A stretch of 64,000 nucleotides of DNA from Bradyrhizobium manausense (GCF_018129685.1 NZ_JAFCLG010000020.1:1-64000), one strand, 5' to 3'; shown: positions 16,529 through 25,999, numbered from the stretch's first letter. A program made the numbers and translations. Notes: generated from the letters alone by a model not told the origin.

Positions 16529-17842
16529 ATGGCGCTTGAAGACCGCTTTGGACTGCCGCTCACCACCACCTCGGACGAGGCGGCGTCCGCCTATCGGGAG
16601 GGCGTCGATCTCATGCTGGCCGGCTGGACCGGCACGGTGGAAGCGCTGGAATGCGCTATCGCCGCCGATCCGGATTTCGCGCTCCCGCACATTGCCCGCG
16701 CCCGCGTGCACGCGTTCTACCAGCAGGGCGATCTTGCGCGTCAGAAGGCGGCGACCGCGCGCGGGATTGTCGCCAGGCGCGGCACCGAGCGCGAGCGCTC
16801 GCATGTCGAAACGCTGGCGCTTGCGATCGAGGGACGCGGGCCCGACGCGATCGCGGCCATGTTCAAGCACATCGAGAGCTGGCCGCGCGATGCCGTGGTG
16901 CTGTCGCTGCCGCTCGGCGCATTCGGCCTGTTCGCATTCTCCGGTATGGCCGATCACGATCGCGCCCGGCACGAGCTGTGCGAACGCGTCGCGCAGCATT
17001 ATGGCGAGGACTGGTGGTTCCTCACCATGTCCGGCTGGGCACTGACGGAGAACGGCGACGTTGCGCGCGGCCGCAAGATCACCGAGCGCGGCTTCGATCT
17101 GCGCCGGGCCAATGCGCACGCTGCACATGCCGTGCTGCACGCGATGTTCGAAGATGGTTCGATCGAGGCCGCCGATCGTCTCGTCGAGGAATGGATTCCG
17201 ACCTATGACCGCGCCGGCATCCTGCACGGTCACATCCTCTGGCACCAGGCGCTTGGCGCGCTCGAGCATGGCGATTCGGCGCGCGCGCTTGCAATCTATG
17301 CCGATGTGCTGCAACCCTCCGCCACGCAAGCGCCGCCGCTCAACGCCATCACTGACGGCGCCTCATTGCTCTGGCGCCTGTCGGCTTACGGTCACGCAGT
17401 GCCAAAAACACTGTGGGCCGAGGCCGACGCCACCGCGCAAAAACTGTTTCCGAAGCCGGGGCTGCCCTTCGCTGACGTCCACATGGCACTGTTCGCGGCC
17501 GCAACGCAAAATCAGGAAGCACTGGCAGCGCGCCTGGCAGTGATCGAGCAGCGGCTTGGCGACGGCAAGTTGCCGGCCGGCCCCGTGGTGCCGGCGATCT
17601 GCCGCGCGCTGGCGGCCTTCGCCAATGAGAATTACGCAGCCTGTGTGCGTGAGCTGGAGCCCGTCTGCAACGAGGTCGTGCGCATCGGCGGCAGCCACGC
17701 CCAGCGCGAGCTGATCGAGGACACGTTCCTCGTTGCCCTGATGCGCAGCGGCGAGCTGCCGCGCGCCCGCAAGCTCCTCGACACCCGCCTCCACCGCCGC
17801 CCGTCCTTGCGCGATACGCGCTGGCGGGCGGCGATGGCTTAA
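16529..17842 (+). CDS. TTC38-like tetratricopeptide protein
   Basis: A 437-residue cytosolic alpha-helical repeat protein without signal peptide. The opening DRFGLPLTTTSDEAASAYREGVD and the first repeat GWTGTVEALECAIAADPDFALPHI match the bacterial family related to human TTC38. Repeats then degenerate into helical hairpins (HAAHAVLHAMFEDG, LHGHILWHQALGALEHGD). GGAG precedes the start. It lies between an aldo/keto reductase and a CoA-transferase pair on the same strand with short gaps, so the four genes may be one unit. Function of the family is unknown. Confidence 0.82.
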   Translation: MALEDRFGLPLTTTSDEAASAYREGVDLMLAGWTGTVEALECAIAADPDFALPHIARARVHAFYQQGDLARQKAATARGIVARRGTERERSHVETLALAIEGRGPDAIAAMFKHIESWPRDAVVLSLPLGAFGLFAFSGMADHDRARHELCERVAQHYGEDWWFLTMSGWALTENGDVARGRKITERGFDLRRANAHAAHAVLHAMFEDGSIEAADRLVEEWIPTYDRAGILHGHILWHQALGALEHGDSARALAIYADVLQPSATQAPPLNAITDGASLLWRLSAYGHAVPKTLWAEADATAQKLFPKPGLPFADVHMALFAAATQNQEALAARLAVIEQRLGDGKLPAGPVVPAICRALAAFANENYAACVRELEPVCNEVVRIGGSHAQRELIEDTFLVALMRSGELPRARKLLDTRLHRRPSLRDTRWRAAMA

Positions 17843-17876
17843 GGCAGGATGGAGCAAACACGACCGGAGGACGCCC

Positions 17877-18695
17877 ATGACCGAGATCGTTGCGCTGGAG
17901 GCGCTGGCCGCGCGCGTTGCACCCGGACAGTCGCTGGCGATCCCGGTCGACGGTTCAGGCGTGGCGATGGCGGCGACCGCGGCGCTGCTCGAAACAGGCA
18001 TCCGTGACCTCAAGCTGATCTGTGTCCCGATATCAGGACTGCAGGCCGATTTGCTGATTGGCGCCGGTAGCGTCGCGTCGCTCGAAACCAGCGCGGTGTC
18101 GCTGGGCGAGGCCGGCGGCGCACCGCGCTTCACGGCCGGCGTCAAGAGCGGGGCCTTCGCGATGCGCGACTCCACCTGCCCCGCGATCTTCGCCGGCCTG
18201 CTTGCAGCGCAAAAGGGCGTGCCGTTCATGCCGATCGCGGGCATCATCGGCAGCGATCTCCTCAACGTGCGACCCGACTGGCAGGTGATCGACAGTCCCG
18301 TCGGCGAGGCGCGCAAGGTTGTCGTCGTGCCCGCGATCTCGCCTGACGTCGCGCTGTTTCACGCGCCCGAGGCCGACCGCGCCGGCAATGTCCGCATCGG
18401 CCGGCACCGTGAGCTCGCCGACCTCGCTTATGCCTCCAAGCGCACGCTGGTGACCGTCGAGCGCATCGTCGACCGCAATCTGCTGGACAGCGAGGATTCC
18501 GCTGCCGGCGTCCTGCCCTCGCTCTACGTCGATGCCATCGCGGTCGCCGAACGCGGCGCCTGGCCGCTGGCGCTGTGGGACGAATATCCGGCCGACGAAG
18601 CCGAGATCGCACGCTATGCGGCGATGGCGCGCAGCGAGGACGGCTTTCGCGCCTATCTCTCGGCCTTCCTGACGCATCGCAAGCAGGTGGCCTGA
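17877..18695 (+). CDS. CoA-transferase family I, alpha subunit
   Basis: A 272-residue subunit carrying the CoA-binding half of a two-gene class I CoA-transferase or related hydrolase. The alpha-type features include VPISGLQADLLIGAG near residue 45 and DVALFHAPEADRAGNVRIG, equivalent to the segment D-x-A-x-x-H-A-x-x-A-D-x-x-G-N. GGAGG six bases upstream of ATG. Its stop overlaps the next start (TGATG), so the two subunits are translationally coupled. Acyl substrate unknown; related pairs include glutaconate CoA-transferase and IpdAB. Confidence 0.87.
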   Translation: MTEIVALEALAARVAPGQSLAIPVDGSGVAMAATAALLETGIRDLKLICVPISGLQADLLIGAGSVASLETSAVSLGEAGGAPRFTAGVKSGAFAMRDSTCPAIFAGLLAAQKGVPFMPIAGIIGSDLLNVRPDWQVIDSPVGEARKVVVVPAISPDVALFHAPEADRAGNVRIGRHRELADLAYASKRTLVTVERIVDRNLLDSEDSAAGVLPSLYVDAIAVAERGAWPLALWDEYPADEAEIARYAAMARSEDGFRAYLSAFLTHRKQVA

Positions 18696-19438
18696 TGTCG
18701 GCCGAGCGCGAACGGCGCGAGATCCTGATCGCCACCATTGCCGATCTGCTCGAGGGCATCCGTCATGTCGCGGTCGGCGCGTCGTCGCCGATCCCCGCGG
18801 CCGGCGCCATGCTGCTGCGCGCCCGGAGCGAGCTCGGTGGCAGGCCACCGGTGCGCATCTCGATCCTGGGATCGCAGGCGCACAATTTCTTCACCAATGG
18901 CGGCATCGAGCTGTTCGACTGCGCCGCCCAGGGCCGCGTCGACGCCTTCTTCCTCGGCGGCGGCCAGATCGACGGCCACGGCAACATCAACCTGGTCGGT
19001 ACCGGCGATTACCCCACCGGCAGCGTGCGCTGGCCGGGCTCATTCGGCTCAGCCTACCTCTATCATCTCATTCCCCGCGTGATCCTGTTTCGCGAGGAGC
19101 ATTCGCCGCGCGTGTTCGTGCCCAAGGTCGATTTCGTCAGCGCGCGTGCGATGACGCCCGAGGTGCCGCGCCGCGGCGGACCGCACGCGCTTCTGACCAA
19201 CATGGCGCTGTTCGATTTCGATCGCGAGGCGGGTGGCTTCGCCTTGCGCTCCGTCCACCCTCCGTTCACGCCGGCCGACATCCGGGAGAACACTGGCTTC
19301 GCCTATCAGGAGCCGGAGGTCGTGCGCGAAACGCGGCGGCCGGACGCCGCAACGCTTGCGCTGCTCCGCGGGCGCGTTTTCGACGAGCTCGCCGAGACCT
19401 ATCCAGCCTTTGCGCGGACCATGAAGTGGGCGGCGTAG
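18695..19438 (+). CDS. CoA-transferase family I, beta subunit
   Basis: A 247-residue beta subunit starting at the ATG overlapped by the alpha stop. GGGQIDGHGNINLVGTGDYP is the conserved beta-family loop and RVFVPKVDFVSARAM resembles IpdB-type sequences. I do not find the E-x-G catalytic glutamate motif of true CoA-transferases at the expected place, where SSPIPAAGAMLL and FTNGGIELFDCA are found; it may act like IpdB, a ring-opening hydrolase, rather than as a transferase (inference). Together with alpha it should form a cytosolic heterotetramer. Confidence 0.85.
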   Translation: MSAERERREILIATIADLLEGIRHVAVGASSPIPAAGAMLLRARSELGGRPPVRISILGSQAHNFFTNGGIELFDCAAQGRVDAFFLGGGQIDGHGNINLVGTGDYPTGSVRWPGSFGSAYLYHLIPRVILFREEHSPRVFVPKVDFVSARAMTPEVPRRGGPHALLTNMALFDFDREAGGFALRSVHPPFTPADIRENTGFAYQEPEVVRETRRPDAATLALLRGRVFDELAETYPAFARTMKWAA

Positions 19439-19655
19439 GGCCGTCTGCCACGAAAAAAACATCGGCCTGGCGGCATGTGCCTGCCGGGACGGGTTGGGGC
19501 GATCGGGCGAATCGCCGATGGGTGGCGCGGTGGTATTCCAGACGGGCTTGGCCGAAGACTTGACGGATAAAACGGGATCGCAACCAATTTGCGATTGGAT
19601 GGTTGGTGGGCGGAACTCTCACCCGTCCGTGGCCCCCTGGCACGTGAGCCTGACG

Positions 19656-20234
19656 ATGCGCCTCCGCCGACCGGTCCTGGCTACAATCCTCGTCTGTCTC
19701 GCAAGCCCTTGTTTTGCCGAGTCTTCCACCGCGATCCCGGTGAAGAATCCGCCGGCGCAGCAGAATTCCCTCGTCGACATGCTGGCCCTGATGTCGGGCC
19801 ACTGCAAGACGCTGAAGGTCGCCGGGCGCCCCTTTGCCTGCAAGACCGTGGCCTTCGCCCATGACGACAAGGGCCGGGTCAATTTCGCGGTCGCGGTCGA
19901 CGACCCCAGCGACGAGAACCACGTGGTGTCGTTCTCCGGCGAAAACGGCAAGCGGGCCGACGACAATTCCTACGAGTTGCCGATCGACCGCATGCTGCTC
20001 AACTCCAAGAACCGGCCGAAGGTCGACGGCCTGCCGGTCCCGGCTGCGCAGACCTCCACCGGCAGTTGCCGCCAGACCGGCAATTTCGCCGCCAGGAAGG
20101 TGAACGACGTCACCTGCTCCGCGATCGACAGCGAAGGCCGGACGTATGAACTGCTGTTCGTCTCCGACGGCACGCCAGTGAGCGTGCGCCGCATCAGGCA
20201 GTCGTCGCCGTCGGTCCAGGATCCGTTCAGGTAG
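19656..20234 (+). CDS. Exported protein of unknown function
   Basis: About 192 residues with a signal peptide (VLATILVCLASPCFA). The mature protein has two Cys pairs (GHCKTLKVAGRPFACKTVAF and GSCRQTGNF...VTCSAID), suggesting two disulfides, and mixed beta sequence. I use the ATG that starts the signal peptide; a GTG four codons earlier is an alternative, and neither has a strong ribosome site. Convergent with the oleate hydratase gene by six bases. No family recognised. Confidence 0.7.
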   Translation: MRLRRPVLATILVCLASPCFAESSTAIPVKNPPAQQNSLVDMLALMSGHCKTLKVAGRPFACKTVAFAHDDKGRVNFAVAVDDPSDENHVVSFSGENGKRADDNSYELPIDRMLLNSKNRPKVDGLPVPAAQTSTGSCRQTGNFAARKVNDVTCSAIDSEGRTYELLFVSDGTPVSVRRIRQSSPSVQDPFR

Positions 20235-20240
20235 GCCCGA

Positions 20241-21800
20241 TCAAGCGAACGCCTTCTCCAGCGTCGCGAAGATCACGCCGAGCGACTTGTCGTGGCGGGT
20301 CACGGCCGGCACCGGGCGATCGATCTTCATCAATTGATAGACAGCCGTCTGCGCCGCACGCACCGAATATTCGACGGTGAAGACAACGTCGTCCGGAATC
20401 TCGACGAACTGGCTGACGAAAGCCAGGTTCACCGAATTCTTCGGCACCGGCAGCGGCCGGTCGGTCACATGGCGCGGCATGAACATGCTGGTGATATAGG
20501 GCATGCGACAGGGAATGCAGATCGCGTCCTCGAACACGGCGCGGTCGAAGTTCAGATGACCGCAGAGCTCCGTCAGGATGTCGGCGCCACCGCATTCCGA
20601 CATCGGCTTGGCGACGAAATCGCCGATGCGATCGGGATGCAGCGCATAGCCCCAGAAAACCTGGACGTTCTTGGGCTGACCGAGGAAATGCGGCTGATGG
20701 TAGAGCACGACCGACATCAGCCAGTTGGAATCCTTGAACGTCACGAGCCCGCCGGTGCCGGCCCTGTTGCCGGAGAATGCTTCCATCTGATCGAAGAAGC
20801 GCGGGTCGCGGCAGGTCACGGTGAAGGACAGCCAATAGGATTCGGGGATCGAGCCGTTGAACGCCGACGGATTGCCGAATTCGGGGCGCCCCTTCGCGAT
20901 CGTCTCCCAGAGTGCCCAGCCCTGACTGTCCGCCTTGGTCAGGTACGGCGCGGGTTCGGTCATGGTACCCAGGCTCGACGCATCCGTCATCGAGCCGTTC
21001 TGGAAGAAGACCAGATCGCCGTCCTCGAGGCGGACATTGGCACTGCGCCCGTCGCGGTCGAGCATGAGCTGCCGGACCCGCAGCTTGTCACCCTCCTGCT
21101 CGAACGTCATATCGACGACGCGCGTTCCCCACACGAATTGCACGCCCTGCTGCGTCAACCAGTCGACCAGCGGCCGCACCACCGCGTCATATTGATTGAA
21201 GACGGTGCGCTTGACCCCCGCGAGCGTCTCGATGCGCGGAAATTCGTTCATGAAGCGGTGCAGATAGCGCTTCAGCTCGACTGCACTGTGCCAGGGCTGG
21301 AAGGCGAAGGTGGTCTGCCACATGTACCAGAAATTGGATTTGAAGAATCCCGGCGACAACCAGTCGGTGATGCGGCTGGCGCCGAGCGTCTCCTCGGAAG
21401 CTTCCGTCAGCCGCAACAGCTCGAGCCGGTCGCGCGCGGTGAAGCCCATATGCGAGACATCGATCTTGAAGCGGTTGCGATCGACCAGGCGCGCACGGGA
21501 GTGCGCGGGGTTCTCCACGTTGAACGCCACGGTTTCCTCGCGCACGCTCAGGCCGGGACGCTCGAGCGACGGAATGCCGGAGAACAGGTCCCAGGTGCAT
21601 TCGTAATGATCGGTCGTGAGCATGCGGCCGCCGCGGAGCGAATAGGCACCGTTCTCGAGCTGCGCACCATCGAGACTGCCGCCGAGCAGCGGCTGCGCCT
21701 CGTAGATCATGATGTCCCGTCCCGCCACCTTCGCATCGCGAATCAGGAATGCCGCGCCCGCGAGCGATCCGATGCCGCCGCCGATGAAATATGCCTTCAT
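20241..21800 (-). CDS. Oleate hydratase (MCRA family flavoprotein)
   Basis: FAD-dependent enzyme adding water to the cis-9 double bond of oleic acid to give 10-hydroxystearate. The 519-residue protein begins with the FAD dinucleotide motif YFIGGGIGSLAGAAFLIRDA and carries the family's GGRMLTTDHYECTWDLFSGIPSL, holding the active-site Glu and Tyr region, and IPCRMPYITSMFMPRHVTDRP. GAGG overlaps the region just before the ATG. Membrane-associated cytosolic protein in other bacteria, linked to fatty-acid detoxification. It stands alone, divergent from a cysteine hydrolase across 252 bases where I see no motif. Confidence 0.93.
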   Translation of the reverse strand: MKAYFIGGGIGSLAGAAFLIRDAKVAGRDIMIYEAQPLLGGSLDGAQLENGAYSLRGGRMLTTDHYECTWDLFSGIPSLERPGLSVREETVAFNVENPAHSRARLVDRNRFKIDVSHMGFTARDRLELLRLTEASEETLGASRITDWLSPGFFKSNFWYMWQTTFAFQPWHSAVELKRYLHRFMNEFPRIETLAGVKRTVFNQYDAVVRPLVDWLTQQGVQFVWGTRVVDMTFEQEGDKLRVRQLMLDRDGRSANVRLEDGDLVFFQNGSMTDASSLGTMTEPAPYLTKADSQGWALWETIAKGRPEFGNPSAFNGSIPESYWLSFTVTCRDPRFFDQMEAFSGNRAGTGGLVTFKDSNWLMSVVLYHQPHFLGQPKNVQVFWGYALHPDRIGDFVAKPMSECGGADILTELCGHLNFDRAVFEDAICIPCRMPYITSMFMPRHVTDRPLPVPKNSVNLAFVSQFVEIPDDVVFTVEYSVRAAQTAVYQLMKIDRPVPAVTRHDKSLGVIFATLEKAFA

Positions 21801-22052
21801 GCCTCGCCTCGATCGCAATCAAATGTCCGGCGCGACATTGCATCGGCGAGCGGCCGCCGAGGTTGCGCTGGATCAAGTGGGGCCGGCGCCGGGTTTCAAA
21901 TCGAAGTGAGCGCAAACGTCATGCAGGCCGGGAGCAGAGAGTCGATACGGCTACAGACCCGCGAGGTGGCCCGAAACGAGGGAAGATCGGCATTGCGCGC
22001 TGTCGCATTCACCCCGCATAGTCGCCGCGGTGCACAGCTCGAAAGATCCATC

Positions 22053-22628
22053 ATGGCTCATTGCCACCCAGCCCTGATTGTCATTGACGTCCAGCGCGCC
22101 TTCGACGAATGGGAGGCGGCGGGCCAGCGGCGCAACAATCCGGATGCGGTGGCACGCATCGTCGATCTGCTCACCGCGTTCCGAAAGCATCGCGCGCCGG
22201 TCTTCCACATCCGACATGAAGGCACCAAGCCGGGCTCGACGTTTCGCCCCGAGCGCAGCGGTTACGCCGTCAAGGACGAGGCGCGCGAGCAGGACGGCGA
22301 ACCCGTCATCGTCAAGCGCGTCAACAGCGCCTTCATCGGCACCGATCTCGAGGCGCGCCTGCGCGCAGGCGGCATCTCGACGCTCGTCATCTGCGGCGCG
22401 ACCACCAATCACTGCGTGGAGACAACGACGCGCATGGCCGGCAATCTCGGCTTCGACGCGCACCTGGTGCGCGATGCGACCTGGACATTCGATCGCGTCG
22501 GCCCGGACGGCGAGACGCATTCGGCCGAATCCATCCACGCGATGACACTGTCGAATCTGAACGGCGAGTTTGCCCGCATCGTGACCGCGGGCGAGGTGAT
22601 CGCATCGCTCGCAGCGGTGCGGCAGTAA
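22053..22628 (+). CDS. Isochorismatase-family cysteine hydrolase
   Basis: A 191-residue cytosolic hydrolase. The triad is complete: Asp in LIVIDVQRAF, Lys in VIVKRVNSAFIGT and Cys in CGATTNHCVETT, where the cis-peptide turn precedes the nucleophile. The motif GTDLEARLRAGGISTLVICG is typical of nicotinamidase-like members. A huge antisense-derived frame reads through from the oleate hydratase region; the ATG at MAHCHPAL gives the normal family start. Substrate is unknown (amide or N-carbamoyl compound). Confidence 0.88.
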   Translation: MAHCHPALIVIDVQRAFDEWEAAGQRRNNPDAVARIVDLLTAFRKHRAPVFHIRHEGTKPGSTFRPERSGYAVKDEAREQDGEPVIVKRVNSAFIGTDLEARLRAGGISTLVICGATTNHCVETTTRMAGNLGFDAHLVRDATWTFDRVGPDGETHSAESIHAMTLSNLNGEFARIVTAGEVIASLAAVRQ

Positions 22629-22648
22629 ACCCCGGCTCGACTGGCAAA

Positions 22649-23920
22649 CTAGCCTCGCAAGATGATCCCGGCCGTCTCCAGCCCGCTTGCGAGCGCAGCC
22701 TCGACCGTTCCCATGTCGCGACCGCGATACAGCGCTTCGCCTGAAAACAAAATCGAGCCATCGGGATCCACGAGAATTTCCTGCGCCGCCCGCGTTCGCG
22801 GCGTCGCCCAGGAATAGGCGCCGCGGGCGAAGGGATCGTTCGCCCAATTGGCCGCCGCCGCTGCCACGAGGTCCCGCGCGATCTCATCACGACGCAGGCT
22901 AAACATGGCTGCAAGGGAGTCGATCCCGGCATCGATCAGTCCTTGCGGATCGAGATGCGCCAGCTGCGCCGTTCGCGGGCCACCGAACCATCCCGTCAGC
23001 ACGGGATGCCAGTCCGGATGACGCGTCCACCATACCGGAATCGTCTCGTCCGAAAGCAAGAACAGCATGTCGGAAAGCTCCGGCTTCCGCTCGCGCCACC
23101 ATGGCCGCGTGAACCGCAGCAGGATCTTGATGACGCTGCCGAAGCCGATGTCGTCTGCGGCTGCAGCCTTCTCGCGTGCGGCCGCGGGCAGTGCGATCTC
23201 GCGCAAGAGCGGCAGGGGCACGGTGAGGATGACGCGATCGCAGGCATGCACTGCCCCGCCGGCGCAGCGGACAGCGACCTTGCCGCCGCTCTCCTCGATC
23301 GACGCGACCGTGGCACCGAGGTGAATGGCGGCGCCGCAGTTGCGGCACTCGGCCGCCAGATAATCAATCAGCCCGCCATAGCCGCCGTCGATGCGCGCCT
23401 GCGCCGCAAGTCCGTCGTTCATCCATTCGTCGCGCAGTGCCAGTGTCGAGGCCCGTGCGGGGTCGGCCGCGTCATAGCCCTCGACCATGCGTTCGACCGC
23501 ATGCCGCAGGCGCGCGTACTCCGGTCCGGCGAAATGACGATGCAGGAAGTCGGCGACAGTGACATCCTCGGTCAAATCCTTCAGCGTGGCGTGAAGCCTG
23601 TCGTCATAGGGATCGCGCGGGCTCTCCTGCGAGAAATCCGTGCCGTCAAAGCTCCATTGCGCGCCACCGATCGCCCGCACCGTCAGCCCCGCCTCGCGTG
23701 CAAGGCTGCGGGTGACCGGCGCTTCGCCATGGACGAACTCGGCGCCGCCATCGGCGGCATAGCCGAACTCCGTGGCCGGCAGCGGATGGATGCGTCCGCC
23801 GCAGCGATCACGCGCTTCCAGGACCGTGACTCGTCTGCCGGCACGCGCGAGCTCGCGCGCCGCCATCAGGCCGGCCGCGCCCGCGCCAACGATGACGATG
23901 TGCTCTGAATTGTCCGCCAT
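22649..23920 (-). CDS. Flavin-containing amine oxidase
   Basis: A 423-residue FAD enzyme of the monoamine oxidase/polyamine oxidase family. The N-terminal FAD motif is IVIVGAGAAGLMAARELARAG followed by EARDRCGGRI, with a second family block YAADGGAEFVHG. The C-terminal FAD-binding part contains ILFSGEALYRGRDMGTVEAAL. No signal peptide is seen. Starts four bases after the stop of the upstream RibD-like gene, so they are probably one operon. Substrate unknown. Confidence 0.88.
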   Translation of the reverse strand: MADNSEHIVIVGAGAAGLMAARELARAGRRVTVLEARDRCGGRIHPLPATEFGYAADGGAEFVHGEAPVTRSLAREAGLTVRAIGGAQWSFDGTDFSQESPRDPYDDRLHATLKDLTEDVTVADFLHRHFAGPEYARLRHAVERMVEGYDAADPARASTLALRDEWMNDGLAAQARIDGGYGGLIDYLAAECRNCGAAIHLGATVASIEESGGKVAVRCAGGAVHACDRVILTVPLPLLREIALPAAAREKAAAADDIGFGSVIKILLRFTRPWWRERKPELSDMLFLLSDETIPVWWTRHPDWHPVLTGWFGGPRTAQLAHLDPQGLIDAGIDSLAAMFSLRRDEIARDLVAAAAANWANDPFARGAYSWATPRTRAAQEILVDPDGSILFSGEALYRGRDMGTVEAALASGLETAGIILRG

Positions 23921-23924
23921 GCTG

Positions 23925-24626
23925 CTATTGGCGCGCGCGATCGTTCTGGATCAGATAGCGCAGCAAGAGGACGCCGCCACCGAGGTCCCGCGTGCTATCA
24001 AGCGTCATCGCGGTGAGCGGCGCGCGCTTGTCGCTGTCTTCCTCGGCCGAATCGAACACGAAGGGCGCGCCTCTGGCACCGTCGATCGCGGGGCTGAGGA
24101 TCAGGTTGAATTCGTCGATCAGGCCGGCGCGCAGAAACGCGCCATTGGCGACGCCGCCGCCTTCCACCAGCAGGCGCTTCACGCCGAGTTCGCGATTGAG
24201 GATCTCCACCGCCAAGGCGAGATCGATCCCGGACTTGCCGGCGAAAATATACGACACGCCCTCGCCGCGCAGTCCCGCGAGATGCGCATCCGGAACGCTC
24301 TCGGTCAGCACCACGACAATGGGATCGCCGCCGATATCGGACCGGCCCCAGCCGATCTTGCCCTGCGCGTCGAGCACGACGCCGTAGGTTTTGGCATCGC
24401 GCCGCGCGAACCAGTTTTCGCGCGGAAATGTCTCGCTCGTCTCCGGATAGGGCTTGCCCCTGGCGAACTCGGAACCGGTGACGCGGCCGATCACCCAGGC
24501 ATCGCCGCCGAGCTGGTCATGGATTTTTTCGAACCAGTCGGTACCGGCGCCCTTCGGACGCCAGCGGCTGGGATGGGTGCGGCCGTCGAGGCTCGCATGC
24601 ATCAGACAGATGACGTAGGGCTTCAT
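23925..24626 (-). CDS. Dihydrofolate reductase-like / RibD C-terminal domain protein
   Basis: A 233-residue stand-alone RibD-C (pyrimidine reductase-like) protein. Characteristic segments are CLMHASLDGR at the N-terminus, AWVIGRVTGSEF and the NADPH-binding LGVKRLLVEGGGVANGAFLRAGLIDE. split by me as GVKRLLVEGGGVANG and LRAGLIDEFNL. This family reduces assorted small heterocycles; a role in riboflavin synthesis is not implied since the deaminase domain is absent. GGAG six bases upstream of ATG. It precedes the amine oxidase with a four-base gap. Confidence 0.86.
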   Translation of the reverse strand: MKPYVICLMHASLDGRTHPSRWRPKGAGTDWFEKIHDQLGGDAWVIGRVTGSEFARGKPYPETSETFPRENWFARRDAKTYGVVLDAQGKIGWGRSDIGGDPIVVVLTESVPDAHLAGLRGEGVSYIFAGKSGIDLALAVEILNRELGVKRLLVEGGGVANGAFLRAGLIDEFNLILSPAIDGARGAPFVFDSAEEDSDKRAPLTAMTLDSTRDLGGGVLLLRYLIQNDRARQ

Positions 24627-24647
24627 GCAGATCTCCGCGACCGCGCC

Positions 24648-24975
24648 TCAGGCCGGCTTGCTGCCCTTATCGCGATCGTTCACGATCACGGCAAGGGGAT
24701 TGAGCTTGAGCGGCGCGACCAGCCGAAGCGTGTTGCTGTCGTGATGATTGAACGGCGCGCCGCGGACGAACAACGCGGTCTGGATCAAATAGCTCCAGCT
24801 GCCATCGTCGTTGAAGGTGATGTCGCAGCGATTAGGAATCGGTGCGGAAGGCCTGCTCCAGGAAGTCGGTCGAGCAGATGCCGTAAGCGAGCCGGCGGAG
24901 CGGCCCGAGATTGGCAAGACTGTCGGGAGAGACGTGCTCTTGCTCGGTGAAGATATCAGCGGGAATGGGCAGCAT
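24648..24975 (-). pseudogene. Decayed heme-binding beta-barrel (THAP4/nitrobindin-like) gene
   Basis: The ATG with GAGG six bases upstream starts MLPIPADIFTEQEHVSPDSLANLGPLRRLA, split as MLPIPADIFTEQEHVS and PDSLANLGPLRRLA, a typical N-terminus of the family. It then jumps directly to GICSTDFLEQAFRTDS and a stop, while the neighbouring frame continues RCDITFNDDGSWSYL and ends NPLAVIVNDRDKG. Compared with the normal protein of about 200 residues, roughly 100 central residues are deleted and one extra base (TCCTAATCGC instead of TCCTATCGC) shifts the frame. Remaining sequence still aligns well, so decay is recent. Family call is from memory. Confidence 0.75.
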
Positions 24976-25073
24976 GGAAACCTCGCATCGTTGCGCGGAG
25001 CAGCAATAACACAAGGGCGGGACGAAACCATGGAATGGAACCGGCGGGAGCAGCCAACATAGGCTGCGCCGAT

Positions 25074-25988
25074 TCAAACCTGGCAGGTGTCCCACGACGG
25101 CTTGTGCTGGAATGCCTCGGCCAGGAAGTCCACCATCACGCGCACCTTGGCACTGACGTAGCGGCGGCTTGGATAGACGACGAGCACGTCGAGCTCGGGC
25201 GCACGATAGTCCGGCAGCAGGCGGACCAGGCGCCCCTGCCGCAGCAGCTCTCCGGTCAGGAACGTCGGCTGCAGAAACAATCCGAGCCCGGCCAGCGCCG
25301 CCGCACGAGCCGTTTCGCCGTTGTTGGTATGAAAGATGTTGGACACAGGCACCGTGTGGACTTTGCCTTCCTTGTCGAGCAATCGCCATTCGTCGGCCGA
25401 GGCGGAATAGGCGTAGGCAATGCAGCGATGGTGTCTGATATCGTCCGGGGTCTGCGGCGCGCCATGTTTGGCGACGTAGTCGGGCGACGCACAAACGAAG
25501 TGACCGATGGCCGCGATCTTGCGGCTGATCAGGCTCGGCGAACCGCCGCGCGAGATGCGGACCGCCAGATCGAAGCCCTCGTCGACGAGATCGACGAGCC
25601 GGTCGACCAGGCTGATGTCCAGCTGGATATCGGGATAGCGTGCGATAAAACGCGGCCATAGCGGCGCGAGGTGGAGGATGCCGAAGCTCAGCGGCGCATT
25701 GATCCGCAGGCGCCCGCGCGGCTGCATGGCCGCGGAGGACGCGATCGCTTCCGTCTCCGCCACTTCCTCCAGAATCGAGAGCGCGCGGTCATACAGCGTC
25801 TTGCCGGCTTCGGTCAGCGAAAGCCGCCTTGACGTCCGGTTGAGCAAGCGTGCGCCGAGCATCTCCTCCAGCTCGTTGACGTAGCGGGTGACATTGGCCG
25901 GCGAGGTCTCGAGCTTGTCGGCGGCGCGGATGAAGGAGCCCTGGCCCACCACCGCGGTGAACACCTCGAAAGCACGGAGACGATCCAT
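25074..25988 (-). CDS. LysR-family transcriptional regulator
   Basis: A 304-residue regulator with the N-terminal winged helix (MDRLRAFEVFTAVVGQGSF, then AADKLETSPANVTRYVNELEEMLGARLLNR), and a C-terminal co-inducer domain starting near residue 90 (RLRINAPLSFGILHLAPLWP). It belongs to the large group of LysR proteins that control a divergent oxidoreductase. It is divergent from an SDR and a glutathionyl-hydroquinone reductase, with a perfect palindrome in between that should be its operator. Control of that pair and of itself is the natural inference; inducer unknown. Confidence 0.92.
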   Translation of the reverse strand: MDRLRAFEVFTAVVGQGSFIRAADKLETSPANVTRYVNELEEMLGARLLNRTSRRLSLTEAGKTLYDRALSILEEVAETEAIASSAAMQPRGRLRINAPLSFGILHLAPLWPRFIARYPDIQLDISLVDRLVDLVDEGFDLAVRISRGGSPSLISRKIAAIGHFVCASPDYVAKHGAPQTPDDIRHHRCIAYAYSASADEWRLLDKEGKVHTVPVSNIFHTNNGETARAAALAGLGLFLQPTFLTGELLRQGRLVRLLPDYRAPELDVLVVYPSRRYVSAKVRVMVDFLAEAFQHKPSWDTCQV

Positions 25989-25999
25989 GACAGGCCTCG

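Noticed and set aside
20292..22628. Plus-strand open frame of 778 codons
   Set aside because: Antisense to the oleate hydratase gene; only its last 191 codons are real (isochorismatase-family gene).
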